From: Hoylesella shahii DSM 15611 = JCM 12083
Lineage (GTDB): Bacteria > Bacteroidota > Bacteroidia > Bacteroidales > Bacteroidaceae
Reading direction: 5' to 3'
Assembly: GCF_000613445.1 (NCBI RefSeq)
Contig: NZ_BAIZ01000007.1
Coordinates: 1-64,000, forward strand
Length of the DNA: 64,000 bases
Below are positions 44,723 to 54,200 of this stretch, in pieces. Below the pieces are notes generated by a model, which saw nothing but the letters and a program-made list of their open reading frames with translations, searched no databases and had not been told where the DNA came from. Within the stretch, counting starts at the first letter, position 1, and each line of letters starts with the position of its first letter. The position numbers were made by a program, and so were the translations under genes.

Positions 44723-46474
44723 TCATTCGTCTACCTTTAATGTTTTACGATAGTCGGCCAGTCGTTTAAGCAATTGCTTGGTTACTTTTTCTGTACCTGG
44801 TTTGCCATAGATATTGTTTAATTCGTCAGGGTCGGTCTGCAAATCGTACAACTCGTAATAGTCGATATCGGCATCATCTCGAAAATAATTTATCTTCTTA
44901 AGCGCCTGATAGGTGTAATATTCGCCTGTTCCGGGTGTGCGTTGGTATTTGTTTTCTTGCACAGCACGGTCGCTTCCCTTGCCATAGAAGTGTATTAGCT
45001 TATAGCGATCGTTGCGCACACCATCGTGTTTGCGCACCAGGTGATAGGTGGGATAGTCGTAATAATGGTAATAAAGGTCTTTTCTCCAGTTCTTCACCCT
45101 ATCGCCTTTAAACAGTGGTTGCAAGCTTCGGCCACTCATTTCGGCGGGCTTTTTCACGCCTGCCAATGCCAGAAACGTTGGTGCAAAGTCGATGTTCTGC
45201 ACCAGTTGATGACATTGAGCACCCTCTTTTATATGTCCAGGATAACTAATAATAAGCGGTGTATGAAACGATTCTTCGTACATAAAGCGCTTATCAAACC
45301 ATCCATGCTCGCCCATATAAAACCCTTGGTCGGAGGTGTACACCACAATAGTGTTGTCGCTCAGTCCGTTTTGCTCTAGATAATCAAGCAGTCGGCCCAC
45401 ATTATCATCAACCGAGCGTATCACCGCGGCATAATCGCGAATATAGTTTTGATATTTCCACTCTACCAACGCTCTTCCTTTGAGGTTGGCTTCAAGAAAT
45501 TTTCGGTTTCTGGGCATATAATATTTATCGAAGGCCACGCGCTGTTCGGGTGTGAAACGATTGGTTTCGCCCAGCAGGGCATAATACGAGTCCATGCTCT
45601 CTACGTCGTTGGGGTCGAGTGTTTCGGGCACTTTCAGGTCTTGTATCATACGCAAATCGTCGTCAACACGCATTTTCTGTGTACGTGCAGCCGACCCACG
45701 CGTGGCGTAATCGTCCCAAAACGTCTTTGGAAGTGGGAAAACCACATCGCCAAATAGCCCCATATATTTTTCTTCGGGCATCCAATTGCGGTGGGGCGCC
45801 TTATGGTGTACCAGCAAACAGAAGGGTTTCGACTTGTCGCGATGCTCTAAAAAGTTGATGGCATGGTCGGTTATGAGCGTTGTGGCATAACCTTTCTCTT
45901 GCTTATACTTGCCATATTCGCCCGTTGTGCAAAACACAGGGTTGTAATATGTGCCTTGATTATTGAGTATATGGTAAAAGTCAAATCCCTTTGGACGGCA
46001 GTGCATGTGCCATTTGCCCACCATTCCTGTGGTATAGCCTGCTTGTTGAAGCAGTTCGCTAAAGAATGTTCGGGTGGTATCGATGCCTTCTCCCAATTGT
46101 CGTTGCCCGTTTTGGTGACTGTAAAGACCAGTGATAAGACAGGCGCGACTGGGCGTTGAAAGCGAGTTTTCCACAAAAGCCGACCTAAACAGCATGCCAC
46201 GTCGTGCCAGTCGGTCGATATTGGGCGTGGGTGCAAGCTTTGAAATGGCGCTGCCGTATGCGCTAATGGTTTGCATGGAGTGGTCGTCGCACATTATATA
46301 TAATATATTTGGGCGCACGGCCGTGCCTTGAATGCCTTCACTTACGGGCAATCCCTCTTGTACAGGACATTTGGGATAACGAGTGTCGCCAGGTTGTGCC
46401 ATTGCCTTTTGGGCTGTTGTGGCCAAAGCTAGGGCAGGAAGCATGGTAAGCGAGATACGAGATGGTAAATTCAT
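44723..46474 (-). CDS. S1-family sulfatase, S1_11-like, 583 aa
   Basis: Signal peptide MNLPSRISLTMLPALALATTAQKAMA, then the sulfatase core RPNILYIMCDDH (metal site) and NSLSTPSRACLITGLYSHQNG. The active-site residue to be converted to formylglycine is Ser in STPSR, so a Ser-type maturase is required. The sequence around KWHMHCRPKGFD, VVYTSDQGFYMGEHGWFDKRFMYEES and DIDYYELYDLQTDPDELNN resembles N-acetylglucosamine-6-O-sulfatases (S1_11) of Bacteroides. Periplasmic or surface desulfation of mucin or heparin-type glycans is likely. Confidence 0.9.
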   Translation of the reverse strand: MNLPSRISLTMLPALALATTAQKAMAQPGDTRYPKCPVQEGLPVSEGIQGTAVRPNILYIMCDDHSMQTISAYGSAISKLAPTPNIDRLARRGMLFRSAFVENSLSTPSRACLITGLYSHQNGQRQLGEGIDTTRTFFSELLQQAGYTTGMVGKWHMHCRPKGFDFYHILNNQGTYYNPVFCTTGEYGKYKQEKGYATTLITDHAINFLEHRDKSKPFCLLVHHKAPHRNWMPEEKYMGLFGDVVFPLPKTFWDDYATRGSAARTQKMRVDDDLRMIQDLKVPETLDPNDVESMDSYYALLGETNRFTPEQRVAFDKYYMPRNRKFLEANLKGRALVEWKYQNYIRDYAAVIRSVDDNVGRLLDYLEQNGLSDNTIVVYTSDQGFYMGEHGWFDKRFMYEESFHTPLIISYPGHIKEGAQCHQLVQNIDFAPTFLALAGVKKPAEMSGRSLQPLFKGDRVKNWRKDLYYHYYDYPTYHLVRKHDGVRNDRYKLIHFYGKGSDRAVQENKYQRTPGTGEYYTYQALKKINYFRDDADIDYYELYDLQTDPDELNNIYGKPGTEKVTKQLLKRLADYRKTLKVDE

Positions 46475-46817
46475 CGGTGTGTAAGTTGAGGGTTACTGTG
46501 CACCTGCAAGCCACTATCCAGCACAAGGAAAGCGCGCCCACGATGCGTTATACACCACAAAATTACACAAAATCGTGGTGACGGATGCCCCAAAGCACAT
46601 CTTTTTTCATTTAAACAGAATGTTTGTGTGTGCTTCATGTACTTTGGTTTGCTGTATTCCCTTGTGTCAACTGCTGTGTGTGCGTGCCACTGTCACTACC
46701 ATTAGCCTGCCAATGTGCACTCAACGCATGCACAATATACAAAAATAAGGACATAAAAAAAGTCCTTGAAATCTCACGACTTCAAAGACCCACACAATTT
46801 ATTAACCAAAAAATTAG
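46475..46817. other. Non-coding gap with the tRNA-Phe terminator
   Basis: Upstream region of the sulfatase gene and the 3' flank of tRNA-Phe. It holds the terminator listed at 46762-46789; no gene or other RNA seen. Confidence 0.5.
46762..46789 (-). terminator. Terminator of tRNA-Phe
   Basis: Minus strand: GTCTTTGAA / TTCAAGGAC arms, then TTTTTTT (46755-46761), 29 nt past the tRNA 3' end. Confidence 0.85.
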
Positions 46818-46890
46818 TGGTGCCACCAGGAATCGAACCGGGGACACAAGGATTTTCAGTCCTTTGCTCTACCAACTGAGCTATGGCACC
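46818..46890 (-). tRNA. tRNA-Phe (GAA)
   Basis: 73 nt cloverleaf: acceptor GGTGCCA/TGGCACC, D-arm with AGCTCAGTTGGTAGAGC, anticodon loop containing GAA, T-arm GGTTCGATTCC. CCA is not encoded. A clear terminator follows. Confidence 0.97.
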
Positions 46891-47079
46891 ATTTCGTTAT
46901 TGCGAGTGCAAAGGTAGTAATAATTTATATAACCTGCAAACTTTATCCGCATTTTCTTTAATATTTTCTCAACATTTGCACGTTATTCAGAATTTTGCAG
47001 TACCTTTGCACCGCATTTAAGCAAGAAAAGTGGTCAACAAAAGCATTATTTAGGTTGCTCGCAACGCTTGTTTTTGCAT

Positions 47080-47152
47080 CGGGATGTAGCGCAGTTGGTA
47101 GCGCACTACGTTCGGGACGTAGGGGTCGGGCGTTCGAGTCGCCTCATCCCGA
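47080..47152 (+). tRNA. tRNA-Pro (CGG)
   Basis: 73 nt: acceptor CGGGATG/CATCCCG, D-arm AGCGCAGTTGGTAGCGC, anticodon stem CTACG/CGTAG around TTCGGGA (anticodon CGG), T-loop TTCGAGT. CCA is encoded directly after (47153-47155). Confidence 0.96.
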
Positions 47153-47335
47153 CCATCAAAATTATCGGCCACGCATTGGTAACAATGTTGTGGCCGATGT
47201 TTTTTAACGTGCATTCCACCCTCTAACAGTTCATTCGCCATTGCCCATAAGCGTGCTTTTACGCCATGTTGTTTATGTTGTCTTGTGTCTTTTGCTACAC
47301 TTTATTGGGCTTTACATCCGTAAACGCCTTGCCAA

Positions 47336-47974
47336 TTGTAAAAAATCTGTCATAAAATTTAACATTATGAGTGGCTTTTTTCTAACCCTTTGCCCGCTCG
47401 CTCGTAAATAATCGATTCTCGCGAAGGTTTCAAACAGCGAAAAACAAGTACAACCAACTAAGTCTAATAAAACGAATTTTCGGCTATAAAAACCGCGTTT
47501 TACGCAATTTTTGAGGCTATTTGTAGCTAAACACCCTGCTAAATGTAGCAAAACGCAGTGCTAACTCCTACTAAACGCAGTGCTAACTCCTACTAAATGC
47601 AAGGCTAACTCCTACTAAATGCAAGGCTATTTGGTGCAAAACGCAGAACCAAATGGTGCTTTTTGCTAGTTTTTAATAACCCTATCAGCTCACCAATGGC
47701 AAAAAAAAGGGCTTTTTGAGGTGAAAAACCACCTAAAATAGGGCCTTTTAGGGGTAAAAAGTGGCTTTTGGGGGAGCGAAAAATTGAGCGTTGGCGAGCA
47801 AATAGAAGGGTAAAATGGTGCAAAATGACCATTTGGTGCTCAATTTGGATGTAAAAATTAAAGTGTATGTGACCTAAAAGTGGGCAAAAAGCCTACTTTT
47901 TGCCACCTCTTTTCTCTAGAAGGGGCTGGCTTGAAGAGTGTGTTTTGTAAAGTTTTATTACCAATATTAACAAA
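47336..47974. repeat. Interspersed intergenic repeat, copy B
   Basis: Ends TTGTAAAAAATCTGTCATAA...TTTAACA (left) and TTTTGTAAAGTTTTATTACC...TTAACA (right) are direct-repeat-like. The head CTCG(C)TAAATAATCGATTCTCG is shared with copy C. Four 22-bp units GTGCTAACTCCTACTAAAYGCA (47558-47645), the last one divergent. Poly-A/G-rich filler follows. Small frames inside do not match between copies. Confidence 0.65.
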
Positions 47975-48315
47975 ACAAGCAACCTAAATGCATTTGCACA
48001 ATAAGCATCACACCCCTTTGTTTGGTGCCACACCCTTCATTTCGCAGCATTATTTGCTTGTTTTGAACATAGTTGTCCTCCTTTTGTGGTGCAAACAACT
48101 CTACCCTGCTGCAACAAGCACCATTACAATTACAAGCTAACGCCCAATAAAGCAGAAGCGTTATTGGCCGTAAACGCTACGGGCAGACAACAACAAAAAG
48201 GCAATGAGCATGCAGCCAAAAACCACTATGCTTCATTGCCTTAATAACCTTCTATTTTTCTTTATCTATAAACCTTCTGTAAGTAGGCCTGCTGGCTCAA
48301 CACCATTACAATGGC
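47975..48315. other. Non-coding gap after repeat copy B
   Basis: No gene seen. It ends in the glsB-side terminator at 48199-48242. Confidence 0.45.
48199..48242 (-). terminator. Terminator of the glsA-glsB operon
   Basis: Minus strand: AAGGCAATGAAGCATAG / CATGCTCATTGCCTT arms with one bulge and a 12-nt loop, followed by TTTTTG. It lies about 75 nt past the glsB stop. Confidence 0.85.
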
Positions 48316-49305
48316 CTACACCTTCTTATATATAATCTTGTTTCTACCCGTAGTAAGTTGCAATAATTCTCTGTTTTCGGCAATAAAACTATCGATATGA
48401 CGCACACGTTTTTCTTCCAAAATCTCATCAACAGCGATAAGAATACCCGTTTCTTCCACATCGCCAAAGCCGTAATTGATGGCCGTACCAAAAAGTTTCA
48501 TTGTAGGACTGAGTCCCATATAAGCGTTTACCAAAGGCGGAATGTTATAGCCCAAGGCGCGCACCTCTCGGTTCAAGATTTTATAATCCTCCTTAAAATC
48601 GTCGGCACTAAATAGTTCTTCCAGTTCCTTTGGGTCGGTTTCGATAACCAGAGGCTTCATCGGCGTAATCAAATTTTCCTTATCGTCGAAATGCTTTTTT
48701 AGGAAATACAATATCATGTCTCTGCCACGGCGTATGTAAGAGGGGTACATGGTCATCTTACCAAAGAAATATTTCAGTTTAGGATTAATCACCGTGAGTG
48801 CTCCAAGGCCATCCCACAAGTTATCGAGTGCAAAAATGCTCTTCGCCCCCTTACGAATACTCTGATATTCAACAGCCACAAACGAGCGTCCCAGTTCCAC
48901 GGTGTAGGGCATATATTCGGTAAGAAAACGATTAGAGAACTTAAACATATGACTTGTGGCCAACAAAGGCTGTCCGTCGGCATTCATTTTCCAGTCGGTA
49001 CCATATTGAAAACGATAGCCCCCAATAATATCTTCGGCATCAGGATTCCACACAATGAGTTGTTTATACCCACCTTCCATCGTGTCAAACTCATCAATGT
49101 CGAGCGCCTTTCCCGTTCCACCGCCAGCATTTCTAAAGGCAATCTCGCGCAATCGGCCAATCTCGCGCATCACATTGGGCGAGTCTTGAGCCGTAACGAT
49201 ATAAATTTCGTTATTGCTCTTATTGGTTAGGCGCAATTGTTTGCTTGGCGTTAGTTCGCTCTTTAGCAATTGTTTGTCAACGGGTGGGATGACTATTTCT
49301 TCCAT
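48316..49305 (-). CDS. glsB: GNAT N-acyltransferase, glycine-lipid synthesis (GlsB-like)
   Basis: 329 residues of the OlsB/GlsB family, which transfers a 3-hydroxy acyl chain to an amino acid amine. Visible motifs: MREIGRLREIAFRNAGGGTGKALDIDEFD, QLIVWNPDAEDIIGGYRFQYG, and VELGRSFVAVEYQS (acyl-CoA/ACP site by family). The downstream position 18 nt after an HPxxxxD acyltransferase matches the glsB-glsA pair known from Bacteroides, which makes glycine lipids. The gene name rests on this pairing. Confidence 0.85.
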   Translation of the reverse strand: MEEIVIPPVDKQLLKSELTPSKQLRLTNKSNNEIYIVTAQDSPNVMREIGRLREIAFRNAGGGTGKALDIDEFDTMEGGYKQLIVWNPDAEDIIGGYRFQYGTDWKMNADGQPLLATSHMFKFSNRFLTEYMPYTVELGRSFVAVEYQSIRKGAKSIFALDNLWDGLGALTVINPKLKYFFGKMTMYPSYIRRGRDMILYFLKKHFDDKENLITPMKPLVIETDPKELEELFSADDFKEDYKILNREVRALGYNIPPLVNAYMGLSPTMKLFGTAINYGFGDVEETGILIAVDEILEEKRVRHIDSFIAENRELLQLTTGRNKIIYKKV

Positions 49306-49323
49306 TCTTCCTAGGATTATCGT

Positions 49324-50178
49324 TTATGGCTTAGGGGGTTGGTTGCCTGCATTGGCATTATTGGGCAGCTGATACACAACATCTTGTACTATTTGCGCCC
49401 ATTGCAGAGGCGTGCGACTTTTATCAAACGTCTGCCAGGGTATAGGCTTTCCGATGGTTACGTTAAACGTTTTATGCCTATTCTTGTACATTTCGTCAAC
49501 GAGGAACAGCATTGCCACGTTGAATTTCACGCCCAAACGTTTACAGATGTTAGCCAATCGGTAGAAGAAGTTCGAGTTTTGCCCGTCAAAATGTATGGGC
49601 ACCACGTCTCTCTGCGTTTCTACGCTCTTAACCACAAATGTCTTGGTCCACTGCAAGTCGCGTATTTCGCCCTTTGTTTTGCGGCTACACAGTCCGGCAG
49701 GAAACATCATCATGTGCTGTTGTCCTTTAAATCCAGCCTCAACCATTGCAGGGAAAGCACGACTTTGGTTGCCAGTTTTGTTAATCGGGATACATAGCGG
49801 AGCCAGTCCGGGGAGGTTCATCAGCAGGTCGTTAACCAGATAACGAAAGTTGCCTTCGTAGTGTCTACCCACGATTGCCCCAAGCGCCACCCCGTCGATG
49901 CCACCCAAAGGATGGTTAGACACGAGTGTATAGAGCTTCCCATCGTCTTTAGCAGGCAGGTTTTCCATGCCTTGCACGTTCAACGTAAGGTCAAGATAAC
50001 GCACACAAGCCTCCAACCAATCAACACCCACCAATGCGCGACTTTCCCAAAGAAAGGCATTCACCTCATCTTGATGCACAATATGCTTGAGCCACTTCAC
50101 CAATGGCCTCGGCACAAGACGCGCTTTATTGCCCATCTTGCTTCGAAGGATGTTGTCTATGTCTATGGTTTTCTCCAC
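49324..50178 (-). CDS. glsA: PlsC-like O-acyltransferase (GlsA-like)
   Basis: 284 residues of the lysophosphatidate acyltransferase fold with the catalytic NHPLGGIDG (H-x4-D) box near residue 89, then APLCIPINKTGNQSRAFPAM and MMMFPAGLCSRKTKGEIRDLQWTKTFVVKS. The start is the GTG at 50178; no ATG lies upstream in frame. It would add the second, ester-linked chain to N-acyl-glycine made by the partner gene 18 nt downstream. Membrane-associated by family. Confidence 0.85.
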   Translation of the reverse strand: MEKTIDIDNILRSKMGNKARLVPRPLVKWLKHIVHQDEVNAFLWESRALVGVDWLEACVRYLDLTLNVQGMENLPAKDDGKLYTLVSNHPLGGIDGVALGAIVGRHYEGNFRYLVNDLLMNLPGLAPLCIPINKTGNQSRAFPAMVEAGFKGQQHMMMFPAGLCSRKTKGEIRDLQWTKTFVVKSVETQRDVVPIHFDGQNSNFFYRLANICKRLGVKFNVAMLFLVDEMYKNRHKTFNVTIGKPIPWQTFDKSRTPLQWAQIVQDVVYQLPNNANAGNQPPKP

Positions 50179-50534
50179 AATGTCGTTCTATCAAAACAAT
50201 ACTAACAATTTGCAAAAATAACACTTCTTTTTTTTAATTCGGGTGTTACCGACCTTAAAAAATGCGTCCTGATTTTGTATTTTTCTTATTACAGCCATGT
50301 TCCCTCCCCCACATCATCGTGTTGACAGGATTGTTTGGCTGTTTTTGTGCTTTTTACTTTCACCACTCACACCTCTATAAACGCCGAAAAGGTTTGAAAA
50401 CCACAGCGTGGCTTATATAAAAACTGCGCCACACGGTGTTTCCAAACCTTTTCTACATTTATATTTTTACTACACAGCCCTCTAACAAGAGCAACCTTTA
50501 GTTGCGCAAAGGCGTATTGTGCAGCATCGGGATT
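50179..50534. other. Non-coding gap with a long hairpin
   Basis: Upstream region of glsA and 3' flank of the GH109 gene; contains the hairpin at 50387-50452. No gene seen. Confidence 0.5.
50387..50452. terminator. Long hairpin downstream of the GH109 gene
   Basis: Minus strand: AAAAGGTTTGGAAACACCGTGTGGC pairs imperfectly with GCCACGCTGTGGTTTTCAAACCTTTT around an AT-rich loop. Flanking A/T runs make it a credible terminator for GH109 on the minus strand, and possibly in both directions. Confidence 0.75.
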
Positions 50535-52092
50535 TTACTTCTTACCTTTTTTATTACCGCCTTTTTTATCCATCTTGGCCCAATATTTTGCGCCCTTAGC
50601 CTTAAGTTCGGCAGTGAAAGCTTTGGCATCGGCAAGCGCTTTAGCCTCATCTTCAGGCGAAGCGTATGCGTGTTTGTAACCCTTCACCTCGTTCCAATGA
50701 CCACGTGTAAAGTCGGGAACCTCTACGGGCAAGCATCCATTGTCCATCGAGATAGAGCCAAGTTCGGCCAAGCAGCACCATTCAGCCAGGTCGTACACGT
50801 CCATATCGAGTGGCAAACCATTTTGCAAGCAATACACCAAGCGACTATCCATGATAAAGTCCATACCACCATGGCCACCAACTTCCTTCGCTTCGTCGCC
50901 ATATTTTTTCACAATCGGACTAGTATAGCGTTCAACGAGTGCCTTCATATCGGCTTCTTTCAGGTATTCGTGTCCCGAGATCTTGTCGCTCGAAGCTTAA
51001 CGCCAGCATCTTTCAAGTCGCTAGCCGAGAGTGCATAACCCTCTGTGGGGTATTTATTGGCAAAACCCTTTGTTCCCGTTAGCTGATACATGCGGTTATA
51101 GGGTTGAGGAGTCATCACATTGTGGATAATTTCCATCACCTTACCCTGTTCGGTGCGAATAAGTGTTGTGGTTTGGTCGCCATTGCGGAAGTTTTCGCAA
51201 GCCTTACCATCAAATTTCTCAACCAGTTTTTTGCCGTTAAACGAATGTGTATCCATAGCAATAAGGGTGCGCATGCGGTCGCCACGATGGATGTTAAGCA
51301 CCTGAGCGATGGGGCCTAGGCCATGTGTGGCATACACATCACCACGGAAATCCTTGTTATAACGCAAGCGCCAGCCCAGTTTGTCGTCGGGTCCGTTCTT
51401 CCAATAATGTTGCCAGTAGGGCGACAACTCGTGGCGATAAGCACCTTGTGCATAGATAACCTCACCGAAAAGTCCCTCTTGCGCCATGCGCAACGAGTTG
51501 AGTTCGAAGAAGTCGTAGCAGCAGTTTTCAAGAATCATGCAATGCAAACGACTTTTCTCGGATAGGTTTATCAGTTCCCAAATCTCGCGCATATTCATTG
51601 CCGAAGGCACTTCGATGGCCACATGTTTGCCATTGAGGAGGGCTTCTTTGGCCACGAGGAAGTGGTGAATCCAGTCGGTGGCGATGTAAACAAGGTCGAT
51701 GTCGGTGCGTTTGCACAAATCCTTATATCCGTTTTCGCCATAATAAACGTCGGCAGCAGGCATGCTAGCTTCTTCAAATACTTCTGACAGTCGTCTGCAC
51801 GGTTCTTTTCATAGTCGCAAAGCGCCTTAATCTCGATGCCAGGGATGTGTGTCCAGCGTTCCACTGCACCAGGTCCACGCATACCAAGACCAACAAAGGC
51901 CACGCGCACCACCTTTAATTTAGGAGTTGCAAGATTGATAGCCGATTGTTGTCCGGCCTCTCTTTGAGGAACTTCGGTAACTAATGTGCCGTTAACGTTT
52001 TTGTAAGGCCAGTTAAACTGAGCCTTCATGGTTTGCGGAACCAGCATAAGGGCCGCAAGCGAAAGCTGTACAAGTAGTTTTTTGCGTAACAT
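50535..52092 (-). CDS. GH109 alpha-N-acetylgalactosaminidase-like protein (two one-base breaks)
   Basis: NAD+-dependent GH109 of the Gfo/Idh/MocA fold, which removes alpha-GalNAc from mucin-type O-glycans. The start ATG 52092 gives a signal peptide (LLVQLSLAALMLVPQTMKA). Rossmann VAFVGLGMRGPG, DIDLVYIATDWIHH, HVAIEVPSA and then GHGGMDFIMDSRLVYCLQNG with PLDMDVYDLAEWC, both GH109 hallmarks. The frame breaks near 51769 and again near 50996; one G restored at each site (AAGAAG(G)CTAGC, GTTAAG(G)CTTCG) gives about 519 residues with a basic KKGGNKKGKK tail. The product is likely periplasmic. Neighbour of GH31 on the same strand. Confidence 0.88.
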
Positions 52093-52145
52093 ATTTAAAG
52101 CTAATTTTAATTTAAGTCGTTGTATGCAGGGCATGATTGTTTCAG

Positions 52146-52153
52146 CAAAGGTA
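52146..52153 (-). promoter_or_regulatory. TACCTTTG -7 box of the GH109 gene
   Basis: Exact TAnnTTTG on the minus strand, 54 nt before the ATG at 52092. Confidence 0.55.
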
Positions 52154-52299
52154 ATAAATAATGTTATGAACATGCGCTTTTTTTTGAAAAAAACACTATT
52201 CTTACCTTTGTTATGTACTTTAATATATGTTTTACACAACGCAATACGCCCCGCTACGATTATCGAACGGGGCGCAAGGACTGTGCAAACACAGCGAGA

Positions 52300-53885
52300 T
52301 TAGAGTTTTTGGTAATAAGGAAGTCGGTTGAGTGGCACGTCGATAGTAATTGTTCGTCCGCCTTTCAACACTCGTCCGCGGTCGTCTTTCCATTTTCCAG
52401 GGGGCAAAACCACGGTTCGGCTATTGCCCGCATCAACCATCGGCGCCACCATATACTTATCACCAAGCATCCATTGGTCGACTATTTCGATGTAGCCTTG
52501 ATGGGGATAAGCGTACTCAAGACTTTGAACAATGGGTTCGCCAGTGGCTGCCGACCTGCGCGCGCATTGCAAAATGTAGTGTCCGAAGGTGGCGTGAAGC
52601 TGCGCCATGGCCTTCACAGCCTGCAAATGCTGAGGGTTGAGAATGCGCCAAGGGGCAACCGAGAACTGCATCATTGGCATTAAGGCATGAACCTGGGCCG
52701 AGCGCACAATGAGTTTTTGGTCGAACTGACTGGCATCAATACCTAAAAAGGTGCCAAACGAGCCTCCACCAATCATATCAGGACAAGCGTAAGCATAACC
52801 AAGCAACCTGCGGCTATCATGTCGGGGATGAGTAAGCGCACGGCCTGCCACGAATAATCTTTGTCGCCCAAGCGTTGCACCAATTCTTTTCCGCCCATTT
52901 GCCAACCAGCTCGGTATTCGTTAAAGGGAAAAGCAAGACCAATTTCGGCCCAAGCGCGTGTGTGTTCTACCGAAGCTAGGCGTTTTCCGCCATACGACAC
53001 AAGGTCGGAACGATGGTAAAAATGATTATCGCCACCATCAAACTTAAACCCATCGATACCATAACGCTGCTGCACGTCGCGTAAGAGCGTCACAAAGTAT
53101 TGACGAGCTTGAGGGTTGGTAAAGTCGTACACCGCACTTTGGCCGTTCCACCATTTGATGATAGCTGGCTGCGAAGTGGAATCATTCAGCAAATAGCCCT
53201 TTTCAGCGAGGTCGCGATACTCAGGAGAGTCGGCCGAAACAAACGGACACACCCACAACATCACCTTAAAACCCATCTCGTGCAAGCGTTTCACCATGTA
53301 GGCAGGGTTGGGAAAACGGTCGGGTTTAAACTCGAAGTTGCCATAATGTCGCTGCCAGTTATCGTCTATCATAATAATTCCAGGCGGGAAACCATTCTTC
53401 ACAATGTCTTCGGCATAAGCCAACACGTCTTTTTGATTTTGATTGTACATCAATTCTATCCACGTGTTGTATTGAGGCATGGTAAAAAACAAGCTATCGG
53501 GCAATATTCCGCTCGGCGGGAAATGCTCGCGCATGGCCGACAAATAAGCTTCGCGAAGACTTGACCCACCAGTTTTAAGCTCTATTTCGGGCACAGGCGA
53601 GTCGAGATGCAGGTTGCCTTGGCTCACACTAAAGGTAAAAGGCTGGTTGCTCCATAGGTAGCGCCCTTTATTAGATATGAGCAGGGGCGAAACCTGATTG
53701 TTGTCGTTGCGGTTGTAAAGATTAAACGGCGATAGTTCTTTGGCAAACGGCATTTTCGAACCTAAAGCCGTAGCCCCGCCCCACCAACGTTCGCCGGGCT
53801 GCGACTTGATGTCGATGATGTGCTGAGCATGAGAAACGAGCGCAAGAGCAAGCGCAAAAATGAGGGTAAGACTGCGTTGGTGCAT
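52300..53885 (-). CDS. GH31-family glycosidase (frame broken by one base near 52808)
   Basis: The first frame begins MHQRSLTLIFALALALVSHAQH (signal peptide) and carries NTWIELMYNQNQKDVLAYAEDIVKNGFPPGIIMIDDNWQ and YGIDGFKFDGGDNHF, the GH31 catalytic-Asp segment. The remaining frame carries GYAYACPDMIGGGSFG (acid/base Asp region) and GEPIVQSLEYAYP...GDKYMVAPMV. One G restored in GCAGG(G)TTGC at 52807-52808 gives about 528 residues. GH31 enzymes include alpha-galactosidases and alpha-glucosidases; the exact linkage is unknown. The start at 53885 is preferred, although a 63-bp in-frame duplication upstream offers an identical ATG at 53948. Confidence 0.87.
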
Positions 53886-53990
53886 ATTCTTTTTGAGGAG
53901 TAAAGGTGTAAAGGAGTAAGTAAATAGGTTAAGACTGCGTTGGTGCATATTCTTTTTGAGGAGTATAAGGAGTAAAGGAGTAAGTAAATA
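53865..53990. repeat. 63-bp tandem duplication around the GH31 start
   Basis: GTAAGACTGCGTTGGTGCAT...GGAGTAAGTAAATA occurs twice, offset 63 bp, with a few differences. It duplicates the ATG and first codons of the GH31 gene in frame. Short GGAGTAAAGGAGTAA words continue to about 54040. Confidence 0.85.
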
Positions 53991-54074
53991 AGTTAAATGC
54001 TTTGGAGTGAAGAGTAAAGGAGTAAAGGAGTAAGGAGAAGGAATTAAGTAATTTGTGTGCGAGCGAATGAGACA

Positions 54075-54200
54075 TTATCTTCTATTTCGTGTGACTACCG
54101 CGCGGTTCCCGCCCAATGCTTGAAGCGGCAAACACATCGCCGCCCCGCCTGCAATGAGCAATGCAGAGAAGCATAAATTTACTTCATGGCGTAATTTCAT
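54075..54200 (-). other. Orphan signal-peptide ORF, 41 aa
   Basis: ATG 54200 opens MKLRHEVNLCFSALLIAGGAAMCLPLQALGG with a good signal peptide and a cut after LQA, but the frame ends 13 residues later (NRAVVTRNRR). It could be a gene remnant or a very small secreted peptide upstream of the GH31 duplication. No homologue recognised. Confidence 0.3.

Noticed and set aside
47558-47645. 22-bp direct repeats as a possible CRISPR array
   Set aside because: Units are contiguous with no unique spacers, and the same units occur in two other non-coding elements; no cas genes nearby.
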